64,000 nucleotides of DNA from Apoda limacodes (lineage: Eukaryota; Arthropoda; Insecta; Lepidoptera; Limacodidae). The notes under the pieces were generated by a model. The model ran no database searches. It had not been told where the DNA came from and saw nothing but the letters and a program-made list of their open reading frames with translations. The DNA lies in contig OX291557.1 of the NCBI GenBank assembly GCA_946406115.1, positions 14,416,501 to 14,480,500 on the forward strand, read 5' to 3'. A program made the translations under genes and the position numbers. Shown in pieces: positions 11,101 to 22,140 of this stretch (positions within the stretch are counted from its first letter, which is position 1; each line of letters begins with the position of its first letter).

Positions 11101-11800
11101 AATTAATTGGAGTTAATTTAGGAGTTCCACGCCGATAACCGAATTTACGGCGGGCGGAGCCGCTGGCAAAGTCTAGTATCAAATATAGGGAAGCATCAAA
11201 AAACAGGTCATAAACCTGTGAGATTTGATTTCACGATGGAAGAACTATCTACATATCATAAGTTTTTACAGAACTCTCGGTGCGCGAGCCGGGCACGCAC
11301 TTAGCTAGTTTTTTTATATTATACATATAACTTAGAGATTCTATTTATAGTAGAGTTTCATAGAACAAGTCTTGAGGTTTTTAAGTGACTGTTTTAGTAC
11401 ATTGAGTGACTATTGACTACGACTGACTATATGTTACTGACTTACTGGACTATTAGATTCTCAAAGGAAAAAAAATCTGCCATCAATCAGTAACGCGAGT
11501 ACCTCAACACATTAAACGTACAGTGCGGTGCCAGAAGACTTTCTACCACGAACGCTTAGGTTGTGAGCTCTCCCTGCCAAGGTTTTCTGTAAGGACCTCA
11601 ATATGGGATTCTTCCAGAAAGAAGTTATCAGATTTTTAAAAGGTCGACAACGCGCCAGTGATGCTCTTGGTGTTGCAAGTGTCCATAGGCTGCATTAGGC
11701 TTTTTGCCACCTCAGTGGTATAAAAAACAAGAAAGTGAAGTCGATGTGAATATTATTATGTTTTAATTATATTTTTACTTACCAAAAATAATTTCCTCAT
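8104..11800 (-). CDS. small secreted protein, two exons (gene A)
   Basis: Coding exons are 11783-11800 (MRKLFL) and 8104-8391 (95 residues plus stop), giving 101 residues. The intron (8392-11782) starts GTAAGT at 11782 and ends tttttacag at 8392; the junction is phase 0. Joined, residues 1-18 (MRKLFL plus ITTTILFLSVTA) form a signal peptide. The mature part is rich in Ala, Ser, Pro and Tyr, with 'LVAAPAYTSAAVLSP' early and an aromatic C-terminus (YYELPYPFATFYRR). The start was chosen for its splice donor and the TATA/initiator pair 40-70 bp upstream. An in-frame ATG before exon 2 (8409) lies in the intron and is rejected. It shares its exon plan with the genes at 25014 and 59576 and is probably a cuticle or other extracellular structural protein. 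The intron holds a minisatellite, a Helitron and a LINE tail. A weak ATTAAA polyA candidate is at 8017-8022. Function is inferred from composition only. Confidence 0.75.
9536..10075 (+). repeat. four-unit ~135-bp minisatellite
   Basis: Units begin near 9536, 9669, 9817 and 9949, each with 'atgctaacttcatatg' or a close variant. Each continues with 'attcgcatgcaaa', 'ggttatccgatttgcg' and 'ctaattggctgctaatac'. Units are 132-148 bp and differ by scattered changes and one AT-rich insertion in unit 2. The array lies wholly in the intron of gene A. Confidence 0.85.
10300..10850 (+). repeat. decayed repeat with perfect hairpin
   Basis: Two similar blocks ('cccatggggtactttctttg' at about 10515 and 'ctatggggttcttcccattg' at about 10792, each followed by 'atcatgaaatttt') suggest one repeat family in tandem. 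Between them, 10682-10720 forms a hairpin with a perfect 15-bp stem (taaggttgatttttt paired with its complement) and a 9-base loop. No coding frame. Confidence 0.5.
10851..11176 (+). mobile_element. Lep1-like non-autonomous Helitron, short form
   Basis: It starts 'tcctactaaaattattaatg', contains 'cgcttcaaccactggacgga' and ends 'ggagccgctggcaaagtcta' completed by G at 11176 (CTAG end). It is 326 bp and closely related to the copy at 35692-36001. The plus-strand frame at 10894-11106 is internal to it and not a gene. Confidence 0.65.
11459..11735 (+). mobile_element. Jockey-type LINE 3' end
   Basis: It contains the C-terminal coding remnant ('gactttctaccacgaacgct', 'agaaagaagttatcagattt') and the 3' tail 'gccacctcagtggtataaaa'. 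The same tail ends the LINE copies at 55078-55607 and 61905. Part of this segment (about 11410-11640) recurs at 12245-12462. Confidence 0.65.
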
Positions 11801-11842
11801 TTTTAAATACCAAAAAGCACTGCTCAGTTTACAAATTTAAAC

Positions 11843-11873
11843 TGAAATGAATATGATGTCTTTGCTTTATATA
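11843..11873 (-). promoter_or_regulatory. core promoter of gene A (TATA + initiator)
   Basis: On the minus strand TATATAAAG (11873-11865) lies 30 bp upstream of TCAGT, whose A is at 11843. This is the standard spacing for an arthropod TATA-initiator promoter. Transcription from 11843 gives a 43-nt leader before the ATG at 11800. Confidence 0.75.
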
Positions 11874-12091
11874 TTTAAAAGGACACAATGAAGCAAGAAT
11901 ATTACTGTCTGAAAGACGTCCATGTATTGTGTATTATAGCCAAGGTCTTCGCTTTAACCATTTGAGCTACATACAAAAGAATATATAATAATAACAGTGA
12001 CAAATATTTAGTAGAGACTTGTGTATTTCCAGTGACCTTACTTTGATGACATATAAACAATGAATGAAACGAAAATAAAAGCCTACTGGGG

Positions 12092-12617
12092 TTAGTTGAC
12101 TAATAAAAATCGTTTTTTTTTTTAGGTACTAAAATTTTTTTTTCTGGTAAATCTAATATAATAAATTTAAATTAAATAATAACTTTAATTCATTTTTTAT
12201 TTTAAATTCAATTAAAATTAAATAATTAAATAATTATCTTTGCGACTGACTATATGTTACTGACTTACTGGACTATTAGATTTTCAAAGGAAAAAAAATC
12301 TGCCATCAATCAGTAACGCGAGTACCTCAACACATTAAACGTACAGTGCGGTGCCAGAAGACTTTCTACCACGAACGCTTAGGTTGTGAGCTCTCCCTGC
12401 CAAGGTTTTCTGTAAGGACCTCAATATGGGATTCTTCCAGAAAGAAGTTATCAGATTTTTAAATTAGTTGACTAATAAAAATCGTTTATTTTTTAGGTAC
12501 TAAAATTTTTTTTTCTGGTAAATCTAATATAATAAATTTAAATTAAATAATAACTTTGATTAATTTTTTATTTAAAATTCAATTAAAATTAAATAATTAA
12601 ATAAGTATCTTTGCTTC
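12092..12617 (+). repeat. A-B-A' duplication of AT-rich block and LINE piece
   Basis: An AT-rich block (about 12092-12243, 'gttgactaataaaaatcg' to 'taattaaataattatctttg') is followed by a copy of the 11410-11640 LINE segment (12245-12462). The AT-rich block then recurs (12463-12615). The order suggests tandem duplication of a roughly 370-bp unit after the LINE fragment arrived. The array lies just upstream of the gene A promoter. Confidence 0.7.
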
Positions 12618-13159
12618 AGACTCGTCCTTGAACCATGAAGGCGCTTTACCTTCTAAATCTTAAGACAATTTCTATGACACAGCGGAAAATCGGATGCGAG
12701 TTGGTTTTCCACATGCCCACAAGAGTGGGCCCCACGGCCTACTGCATGACCAGCAGTGGCACCTCTTCACATTTCCCTACTACTGTAGCCAATTTCCAAT
12801 GACCGAAAACAGTGAAAAATCAGTCCCAACGCATTACTGGTTAATTCCTAATATATCTCTTTTCTCTACGGTGATGGAGAGTTTGATTAACAGGAAACTT
12901 TTGATAACTAGAAAAACACGCACTGTTCACCAATACAGCTACTTTGTTTTTTGACTTAAAATGCAATTTTTCTTCTTAAATTATAATTAAATTGACACAT
13001 ATAATTTGAATAATCTTTTACAACTGAATTTAATAAAATTTATTTATTTTTATCCTATTTGTACTGACATGTTGATGAAATATTATTGTATTTTGTTTTG
13101 TTATGTTTGAAGAATCGAACGGAATAGAAAGATCATGTTTAGGTAAATACTTACAATAT
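12618..13159. other. intergenic, nothing firmly recognised
   Basis: About 12640-12800 is less AT-rich and has one 86-codon plus frame (12694-12954) without recognisable domain, promoter or splice context. It is more likely repeat-derived than a gene. Confidence 0.35.
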
Positions 13160-13167
13160 AATCTAAC

Positions 13168-13807
13168 CAGAAGCGGCTCGTCCTAAGGAGCGCTGGTGAA
13201 GCGCACTCCCATAAATTATCTGCTTAAGAAACAAAATGTTTTCGATTTTACTTAAAATAAAGAATTATTATGCTTTGATTTCCCTTTATGTTAAAATAGA
13301 ATTTCACTAAAAACATTCTGTACACACACAGCTTACTCAAGATTTAGCATGGAATTGCACTGAAGGAACTGAGTCAGTAAGTGGAGCGCTAGAATTGCGC
13401 TCCTATGAAAAGAATTTCAGTACAAAGACTAGAGCTAATATCAACGAGTGTGAAAGAGAAAGTTCGACACAGTCTCAAACGTGAAACAGAAGATTTTGTA
13501 TGAAAAATTAGCAAAAAGTGGAGCGCCACTCCTAGGTTATGTTGCTAGCTTGACACCCGCCTTCGGTCCGACGGCGCCACGCTCTTATCACAACAATGTT
13601 TTTTTCGTGCGCGCGAGTTTATAGGCACTAACCTACCTACATAAACAGTTTGTTTATGGTCAAAAATGTGATTATTGTGATGTGATTTTATCTAAACATG
13701 TGAATGAATTTTATTTATAAATAAAATATTAAAAGGTTGGCATTTAAGCAATTCCTGTTTTGTTTTTTTGGTGCTCAGCCATTAAAAATTGTTACGAGCC
13801 GCCTCTG
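13168..13807. mobile_element. hAT-type non-autonomous element
   Basis: The ends are 'cagaagcggctcgt' (13168) and its near-complement 'acgagccgcctctg' (ending 13807). Flanking octamers aatctaac (13160-13167) and aatctcaa (13808-13815) agree at 6 of 8 positions, consistent with an aged 8-bp hAT target duplication. The 640-bp interior has no transposase but repeats 'gtggagcgc' words on both sides. Confidence 0.65.
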
Positions 13808-13895
13808 AATCTCAAAATGTATATTAATAAGATTTTTGTATGTTGACGTGGAATACTAAATATTATATACCAATAAATGATGTCTGTGTATGTCT

Positions 13896-14059
13896 ACCAC
13901 TACGGTTGGTCAACCGCTGAAGTACATCACACACATTCATGTATTCTAGTCATTGACAATCAAGGGACCAGCACATGCATAGTTGATCTCTGTTGCTTGG
14001 AAAACAAAAAGTATCATTTGTTGAAGAAAGTCGTGACAAAGTGTGTCTAAAATTAAGAC
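13896..14059 (+). repeat. repeat shared, inverted, with 22728-22893
   Basis: About 165 bp here ('caatcaagggaccagcacat', 'tgttgcttggaaaacaaaaa', 'gacaaagtgtgtctaaaatt') match the minus strand at 22728-22893 at high identity. The copies are inverted and bracket the 15.4-22.6 kb palindrome. Here the segment runs directly into the Crypton remnant; the origin of the repeat itself is unclear. Confidence 0.75.
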
Positions 14060-14064
14060 TAAAA

Positions 14065-14352
14065 TTAAGATCACTGTCCGAAAGTGTGTTTTTAACGTAT
14101 TTCAGTGAGATGTCCAAAAAAATAAAACAATATTCATTGAGGTCTATATAGTCAATGTTAAAAAGCATTGTTAATACCAAGCACAACGTGGATCCACCAA
14201 GAACATCGCCTCTAAAGCGGCTATCAGGTGAGTATATAAGTAAAAAGTCAAAAGTACTCACAGCTCAGGAAAATGAAATATTTTTAAATGAAGTATCTGA
14301 CAATAAATATTTAGCAAAAAAGGTAAGTCTTAAGTATATAACTATACGTTGA
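14065..14352 (+). pseudogene. Crypton tyrosine-recombinase exon fragment
   Basis: The plus strand reads SLSESVFLTYFSEMSKK followed by a stretch ending NKYLAKK at 14322, where the exon meets a consensus GTAAGT donor (14323-14328). The same text occurs in the Crypton pseudogene at 56859-58111 (SESVFLPYF...CRYLATK) with its intron at the same place. One in-frame stop lies just before the MLKS methionine. Only the region before the catalytic domain is present; the R, HxxR and Y residues are absent, so it is a 5'- and 3'-truncated copy. Confidence 0.75.
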
Positions 14353-15240
14353 CACATTATGACCGGTATAAACACTGTTCAGAGTAAGTGTTTAATAGAA
14401 GTACATTGCCGGATAAGTACAATAACTACTTGTGACATGTTTGAAGTTATTCTAATTACCCGGCAATGTATTTCTACAAAATACTTGCCCTTAACAATTA
14501 ATATAATTTTCATTAACTTGGGTTTTATTTTGAGTAGGTATATTTATCACGGTAGCGCCGCAGAAATCTCAAGCTGATAACTGAATTTGGCGAGGGCGGA
14601 GCTACAAGTATCACAATTAGAAGGAAAAAATGCTAGTCATACATAAAAGAACTGCCTAGCTATCTTTTTCATCTTGCTTTATATGACTTCAAGTAACGAT
14701 GTGTTAACGACTGTGCGCTCATTTTAAAAACAGAACAATTTCCTATGTATTAATCAATAAAAAAACAAATAAACAGACTTTTACAAATAATATGTTTGAA
14801 CTAGTTTCTTCTACGAGAACTCCTTGGTTATGTTATAACTTATACTTACTTATGTTATGTTCATAGGAAGAAAATTTGGTATATTAAGTTATAGCTATAG
14901 TTCTTTCACGTGGAATTCGGTTGTACCTAGTTATTACTGCAATAACTTTTGAATTTTTTAAGTTTAAACTCCAAAATCAATCTCAAACTTGTTTTATTCA
15001 AGTAGACTTTAAAACAGCACTTTTGAATCGACAGTTTAATTATTAATTTTATAAACCTTACAACCGGTTCGAAATGATTAAGTACCGAGAATAAGCGGCA
15101 AGAAACTCAGCATTTAATCTTTTTTAAGTTAGCTTATGTGCTTTCCGTCTCTTCAAATATCTCTGTGCCATCAGCTCAGTCGGTTGATCCGTAGCGACAC
15201 TAAGCAATAACGAACAGACTATCGCGAATATATATTAGTT
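14353..15240. other. intergenic with decayed repeat ends
   Basis: About 14568-14605 ('gctgataactgaatttggcg', 'ggcggagctacaag') looks like a decayed Helitron 3' end. About 14985-15115 ('ttttattcaagtagacttta' to 'ggcaagaaactcagca') resembles the LINE-tail family seen at 5243 and 32838. Nothing else recognised. Confidence 0.4.
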
Positions 15241-15373
15241 TTGATTTAGATTTGGATAGGTAATTTATGTTATTAAAAAATTTAGCAAACAAGGTTTTTG
15301 CGGTTTTTCTTTGCACCACTTTTACATCAAAAAATTCCTCTCTCTAAAAACGGTATAGAAGTAGAGGGGATTT

Positions 15374-15840
15374 GTTGGTTCTGGCGCACTTCCCTCCAAC
15401 CTCAACCCCTCGCCTAAAAAAAGCTCACCAACTTTTCTGCCCCCGCACGACTCGCGCTTGACCACTCTTAAAACATCGTTGGTTCTGGCTCACTACCCTC
15501 CAACCCCAACCCCTCGCCTAAAAACTTTTCTGCCCCCGCACGACTCGCGCTTGACCACTCTCAAAACCACCCCTGTGTCTGGGGTGTGGCGACTCGCGCT
15601 TGACCACTCTCAAAACATCGTTGGTTCTGGCTCACTACCCTCCAACCCCAACCCCTCTCCTAAAAACTTTTCTGCCCCGCACGACTCGCGCTTGGCCACT
15701 CTCAAAACCACCCCTGTGTCTGGGGTGTGGCGACTCGCGCTTGACCACTCTCAAAACCACCCCTGTGTCTGGGGCTATGTCGACTCACGCAACCAACCCC
15801 TGTGTCTGGGGCTATGTCGACTCACGCTTGACCAAAACTA
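15374..15840 (+). repeat. terminal minisatellite, left arm
   Basis: A ~95-bp unit ('ggttctggctcactaccctc' to 'cttttctgcccccgcacgac') occurs three times from 15374, 15478 and 15618. A ~48-bp unit ('cgcgcttgaccactctcaaa' plus 'cccctgtgtctggggtgtgg') is interspersed and ends in the variants 'ggggctatgtcgactcacgc'. The array is C-rich on this strand. The Pro/Thr/Leu-rich frames at 15458-15883 and 15600-15848 are translations of the repeat, not genes. Confidence 0.85.
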
Positions 15841-16372
15841 CTGCGTGACGTCACAGTGGCTCCTGTGTATAACTTGTCTCTAGTTTTGTTATGTAATTAC
15901 ATCATTATCGTAATGGGTTATCATGTTTTTCCCCGTTCATAATAAAGTTATTCCTATTTAATTACAATGATGTTGGTTGGTGGTGACATTCCAAAAACTA
16001 GTCCCCCGAGGGTGTATCTCAAGGTTTTAGGGGTGTGTCCACTCACGCTTTACAAAAACAACCTGGAGACGTGTCGGTTCACGCTTGATATGACTTGACA
16101 TGTTATACCTACAGAAAATCTTCAATTCAAGTCGGTCGAAGTTTAAAGAGAAAAGCTGATAATAGTGTTAAAGATTTACAACTAGCATTGACGTCATCAT
16201 GATGTGTCAAATATGTGATTTACAGGTTAAGCAAAGATTCTATGCTCAGCACTTACGATCTAAGAAACACAAATAGAAATGTCTTATTCTTAATCATAAT
16301 TTACTTTATGTGTCTGTTATATCACTCGTGAAGTATTTATAGCATCAATTGAAGAATCAATACTATTTTATT

Positions 16373-18450
16373 ATTCATGCAGATTTTGATCAGGAAACAA
16401 AAGATTTAAAAAATTCTTTTGAATTTTTAAATTTGACTATTAGGAATTGGATAAAAAATGGTGAATTAGAAAATTATTCAGAACCTTTAAGTGATGACAT
16501 TAAAAATAAAATGTGTAATGACACATAGTGATTTAGAAAAAAAAAGAAAATGTAGACCTTAAAAAAAAAAAAAAAACAGTTTTTAGAAATCCATGTTAAT
16601 AAGTTTAATCCCTCACGGGGATCTTCGTATATTCGTAAAAAAGAACGATCAACAATGTTTTAAGAGGACTATATCCTGCAAATACACATTCCGATAGGGT
16701 ATCATCATACTTGAGGCATTAAAATAAACTAACGTTTAATAATATTCAGTTCCCAATCAAATTATCTGATATACCCAAGGTAGAAAAACAAAATGACATT
16801 AGCATTAATATGTTTGAATTAGAGTTTAACAAAGAAAAAAAAACTTTACAAAATGTTCTAATTAATTACAAATTAACTTATTATTTTTAAACAACGGTTG
16901 AAATGGTCATTATTGTATTTAATAAACAAATAACAAATTGAAATGACACTATTCATATCTGGGCCGGTTGCCGTAACTATTTTTAATCTAAAGTTAATTT
17001 AATTAATCACCAGAAACATGAATGTGCTCAAATTTTTACTGAATAACTAGGAATTCATAAAAAAAAAAAATATTGGTTTAATAGGGAAACAAATAATGAT
17101 GAAATCTATTTTGATAAATTTCAAAGAATATTAAAATTACATTTTATAATATATGCAGACTTTGTAGCTCATTTAAAACCCTCCTATTGTCACCTATTGT
17201 GTCCCTGATCCATCGAAGTCATATACGTAAACAATACATGAACATGTAGTTTGTTCTTATGGATAATATATAAAATGTTCATATGATGATAAACTGTCTA
17301 TATACAGAACATACTCAGAGCCTAATTGTACAAAAATGTTTATGGAAAGCATTAACAAAGATATTAGCAATATACATAGGATAAATTGTTTTCAAAAATG
17401 TCCACTTTCTTTAACTAATGAAGAGAAGGAATCTATAAGAAAATCGCAATTATGTTATATTAGGTGATGAAATCACAGTAGACTATGACTGGAATACTAG
17501 TAATTTTAGAGGTGTTAGTCACGAATTATTTAGTAGCACAAAGTATCGTGTTCCATTTTTCATTCCTATTCTATTTCACAATCTAAACAATTATGATGCT
17601 CATTTTATTGTTCATGCTTTGAATTTTAAAGATTGAGAAATAAAAATAATTCCGCAAAATAAGTAAAAATATAATTCATTCTCATGTAAACCTAATATGT
17701 CGTATAGTTCATTTGCGGTTTTTAGATTATTTTTAATTTATGATCTACTAGAGTTTAGATATATAGAATATTATATAAAGACCAATTTGCAGAATTAAGA
17801 AATCAATTACAAACGAATTTTAATAAACTTATTAGGAAAGGTGTTTTTCTTCATGAATTTGTTAATTCTTATGAGTCCTTAAAAATTACATCTCTTCCAA
17901 ATCAAGACGCTTTCTTTAACTCTTAAATACCAGTGTATCAAATTATAATTACAAACATGCTCAAAACGATGTCAGCAACTTATGTAATGCTACTCACTGA
18001 TATTTCTGATAACTTAAGAATTTTTTTATCTAATGTGATATAATTGTAATTATTTATTTTCTTCTTTTTACACTAAGCTGTACACCTATCTATAATATAT
18101 TTTTGCCACGGAAAATGAGCTCTATTTTAAAATTAACCTGTAACCTTAAGTACCCTGAACATTTAGATGATCTTAATTCAGATTTACCTTTATGCCCTGA
18201 AAAACATTGTAAACGATTACAGTAAAGATAAGAAATTAGTATCAAAGTTTTATAATAAAACTAAAATATAATTTACTATAGAAATCTCAAACAATGTTTA
18301 CAACTTACTATGAAGTTAATTAGGGTTCATAGAGTTTTACAGTTTAAGCATAGTCCTTAGTTGAAATATATATAGATTTAAATACACAAGTAAGAACTAC
18401 AGCTAAAAGTGACTGAAAAAGATTTTTATAAATAATACATTCTTTGGTAA
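16373..18450 (+). pseudogene. decayed protein-primed DNA polymerase B, left arm
   Basis: Broken by many stops and frameshifts, the plus strand still reads polymerase landmarks in order. They are IIYADFVAHLKP (about 17149-17184, Exo I region, with Val where the catalytic Glu is expected), FHNLNNYDAHF (about 17575-17607, Exo II), LKYPEHLDDLNSDLPLCPE (about 18140-18200), KLIRVHRVLQF (about 18310-18345) and NTFFGK (about 18435-18452, the polymerase motif-B neighbourhood). The arm breaks at this last motif. About 60 bases around the segment encoding NMLEYSNLYL are deleted near 17960; the right arm and the centre keep them. The family replicates linear DNA from a terminal protein; this copy is dead. 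Confidence 0.75.
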
Positions 18451-19480
18451 AATATGGAAAATGTTGAAAAACGTGTATTTGTGAAAAAAAGATATTTATT
18501 TGGAGAATTATAAGTCGTGTCTATGTATCACAAATGTAAATAGTTCACGTGCAGAATTCGAAGTGTGAAACATACTATTTTACACAAAAAATTAAAAAAA
18601 ATTTGTTGTAGACTTTTAGTTCTCCAAATAAATCTCTTTTTTTGTCACACTTTTCTTGAAAACTTTAGATTCGGCAATTACTTTAAAGATTGAGAAATAA
18701 AAATAATTCCGCAAAATAAGTAAAAATATATTTCATTCTCAAATAAACCTAATATGTCGTATAGTTCATTTGCGGTTTTTAGATTATTTTTAATTTATGA
18801 TCTACTAGAGTTTAGATATATAGAATATTATATAAAGACCAATTTGCAGAAATAAGAAATCAATTACAAACGAATTTTAATAAACTTATTAGGAAAGGTG
18901 TTTTTCTTCATGAATTTGTTATGTCAGCTCAATTTAAATGTAAAAATATGTTGGAATATTCCAATCTATATTTAAGAACTTATGTAATGCTACTCACTGA
19001 TATTTCTGATAACTTTAGAATTTGTTATATCTAATGTGATATAATTGTTATTATTTAGTTCTCCAAATAAATCTCTTTTTTTTGTCTCACTTTTTTGAAA
19101 TCTTTAGATTCGGCAATTACTTCAAGCAATTATAAGTCTACAACAAGTTTTATTAATTTTTGAGAATTCTGTAGGACTCTCGAAATACTTGTTACGATTT
19201 TGTATATTGGAAATATAAAAATTTTGATGTATAACTTTCATTATTATACCATGCACAAAAAAATAAGATAATAGTGTCAAGTTATAATACCCTGATACGG
19301 GTAGCTTCGTTTAATATGTATTTACAGATAATTTTTATAATGATGTAAAATCTGACTTAGATTTTTTTTTCGATACTTCAGACTATCCTAATGATAACAT
19401 TTATGGTTACTTTATAATTAAACTTTAATAAAACGAAACTTGCGTATTACAATGGTGAAGTATTTCGAGAGTCTACAGAC
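18451..19480 (+). pseudogene. palindrome centre: third polymerase copy and motif C
   Basis: A 66-70 bp direct repeat ('ctccaaataaatctcttttt' to 'gattcggcaattactt', 18619-18684 and 19058-19124) flanks a plus-strand copy (18685-19055) of the arm segment at 17628-18053. This copy has an internal deletion but keeps NMLEYSNLYLR. Beyond it, 19288-19400 reads YPDTGSF and then DNFYNDVKSDLD and DTSDYPNDNIYG. This matches the region of polymerase motif C (DTDS in active enzymes), here DTGS with the second catalytic Asp lost. This part is single-copy, so the centre continues the left-arm gene. Confidence 0.65.
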
Positions 19481-21612
19481 TTACCAAAGAATGTATTATT
19501 TATAAAAATCTTTTTCAGTCACTTTTAGCTGTAGTTCTTACTTGTGTATTTAAATCTATATATATTTCAACTAAGGACTATGCTTAAACTGTAAAACTCT
19601 ATGAACCCTAATTAACTTCATAGTAAGTTGTAAACATTGTTTGAGATTTCTATAGTAAATTATATTTTAGTTTTATTATAAAACTTTGATACTAATTTCT
19701 TATCTTTACTGTAATCGTTTACAATGTTTTTCAGGGCATAAAGGTAAATCTGAATTAAGATCATCTAAATGTTCAGGGTACTTAAGGTTACAGGTTAATT
19801 TTAAAATAGAGCTCATTTTCCGTGGCAAAAATATATTATAGATAGGTGTACAGCTTAGTGTAAAAAGAAGAAAATAAATAATTACAATTATATCACATTA
19901 GATATAAAAATTCTAAAGTTATCAGAAATATCAGTGAGTAGCATTACATAAGTTCTTAAATATAGATTGGAATATTCCAACATATTTTTACATTTAAATT
20001 GGGCTGACATCGTTTTGAGCATGTTTGTAATTTGAATTTGATACACTGGTATTTAAGAGTTAAAGAAAGCGTCTTGATTTGGAAGAGATGTAATTTTTAA
20101 GGACTCATAAGAATTAACAAATTCATGAAGAAAAACACCTTTCCTAATAAGTTTATTAAAATTCGTTTGTAATTGATTTCTTAATTCTGCAAATTGGTCT
20201 TTATATAATATTCTATATATCTAAACTCTAGTAGATCATAAATTAAAAATAATCTAAAAACCGCAAATGAACTATACGACATATTAGGTTTACATGAGAA
20301 TGAATTATATTTTTACTTATTTTGCGGAATTATTTTTATTTCTCAATCTTTAAAATTCAAAGCATGAACAATAAAATGAGCATCATAATTGTTTAGATTG
20401 TGAAATAGAATAGGAATGAAAAATGGAACACGATACTTTGTGCTACTAAATAATTCGTGACTAACACCTCTAAAATTACTAGTATTCCAGTCATAGTCTA
20501 CTGTGATTTCATCACCTAATATAACATAATTGCGATTTTCTTATAGATTCCTTCTCTTCATTAGTTAAAGAAAGTGGACATTTTTGAAAACAATTTATCC
20601 TATGTATATTGCTAATATCTTTGTTAATGCTTTCCATAAACATTTTTGTACAATTAGGCTCTGAGTATGTTCTGTATATAGACAGTTTATCATCATATGA
20701 ACATTTTATATATTATCCATAAGAACAAACTACATGTTCATGTATTGTTTACGTATATGACTTCGATGGATCAGGGACACAATAGGTGACAATAGGAGGG
20801 TTTTAAATGAGCTACAAAGTCTGCATATATTATAAAATGTAATTTTAATATTCTTTGAAATTTATCAAAATAGATTTCATCATTATTTGTTTCCCTATTA
20901 AACCAATATTTTTCTTTTTTATGAATTCCTAGTTATTCAGTAAAAATTTGAGCACATTCATGTTTCTGGTGATTAATTAAATTAACTTTAGATTAAAAAT
21001 AGTTACGGCAACCGGCCCAGATATGAATAGTGTCATTTCAATTTGTTATTTGTTTATTTACCAAGCGTGATAAATACAATAATGACCATTTCAACCGTTG
21101 TTTAAAAATAATAAGTTAATTTGTAATTAATTAGAACATTTTGTAAAGTTTTTTTTTCTTTGTTAAACTCTAATTCAAACATATTAATGCTAATGTCATT
21201 TTGTTTTTCTACCTTGGGTATATCAGATAATTTGATTGGGAACTGAATATTATTAAACGTTAGTTTATTTTAATGCCTCAAGTATGATGATACCCTATCG
21301 GAATGTGTATTTGCAGGATATAGTCCTCTTAAAACATTGTTGATCGTTCTTTTTTACGAATATACGAAGATCCCCGTGAGGGATTAAACTTATTAACATG
21401 GATTTCTAAAAACTGTTTTTTTTTTTTTTTTAAGGTCTACATTTTCTTTTTTTTTCTAAATCACTATGTGTCATTACACATTTTATTTTTAATGTCATCA
21501 CTTAAAGGTTCTGAATAATTTTCTAATTCACCATTTTTTATCCAATTCCTAATAGTCAAATTTAAAAATTCAAAAGAATTTTTTAAATCTTTTGTTTCCT
21601 GATCAAAATCTG
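19481..21612 (-). pseudogene. decayed protein-primed DNA polymerase B, right arm
   Basis: Minus-strand mirror of the left-arm remnant. It carries the same Exo I, Exo II and downstream landmarks, plus the KNMLEYSNLYLR segment (about 19960-20010) that the left arm has lost. Homology to the left arm ends at 19481, within the same NTFFGK codons where the left arm ends, so the junction lies inside the polymerase gene. Confidence 0.72.
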
Positions 21613-22140
21613 CATGAATAATAAAATAGTATTGATTCTTCAATTGATGCTATAAATACTTCACGAGTGATATAACAGACACATAAAGTAAATTATGATT
21701 AAGAATAAGACATTTCTATTTGTGTTTCTTAGATCGTAAGTGCTGAGCATAGAATCTTTGCTTAACCTGTAAATCACATATTTGACACATCATGATGACG
21801 TCAATGCTAGTTGTAAATCTTTAACACTATTATCAGCTTTTCTCTTTAAACTTCGACCGACTTGAATTGAAGATTTTCTGTAGGTATAACATGTCAAGTC
21901 ATATCAAGCGTGAACCGACACGTCTCCAGGTTGTTTTTGTAAAGCGTGAGTGGACATACCCCTAAAACCTTGAGATACACCCTCGGGGGACTAGTTTTTG
22001 GAATGTCACCACCAACCAACATCATTGTAATTAAATAGGAATAACTTTATTATGAACGGGGAAAAACATGATAACCCATTACGATAATGATGTAATTACA
22101 TAACAAAACTAGAGACAAGTTATACACAGGAGCCACTGTG

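Noticed and set aside
15458..15883. 141-codon and overlapping 82-codon open frames, also mirrored at 22109-22606
   Set aside because: They are translations of the terminal minisatellite in several frames; the Pro/Thr/Leu text simply follows the repeat units.
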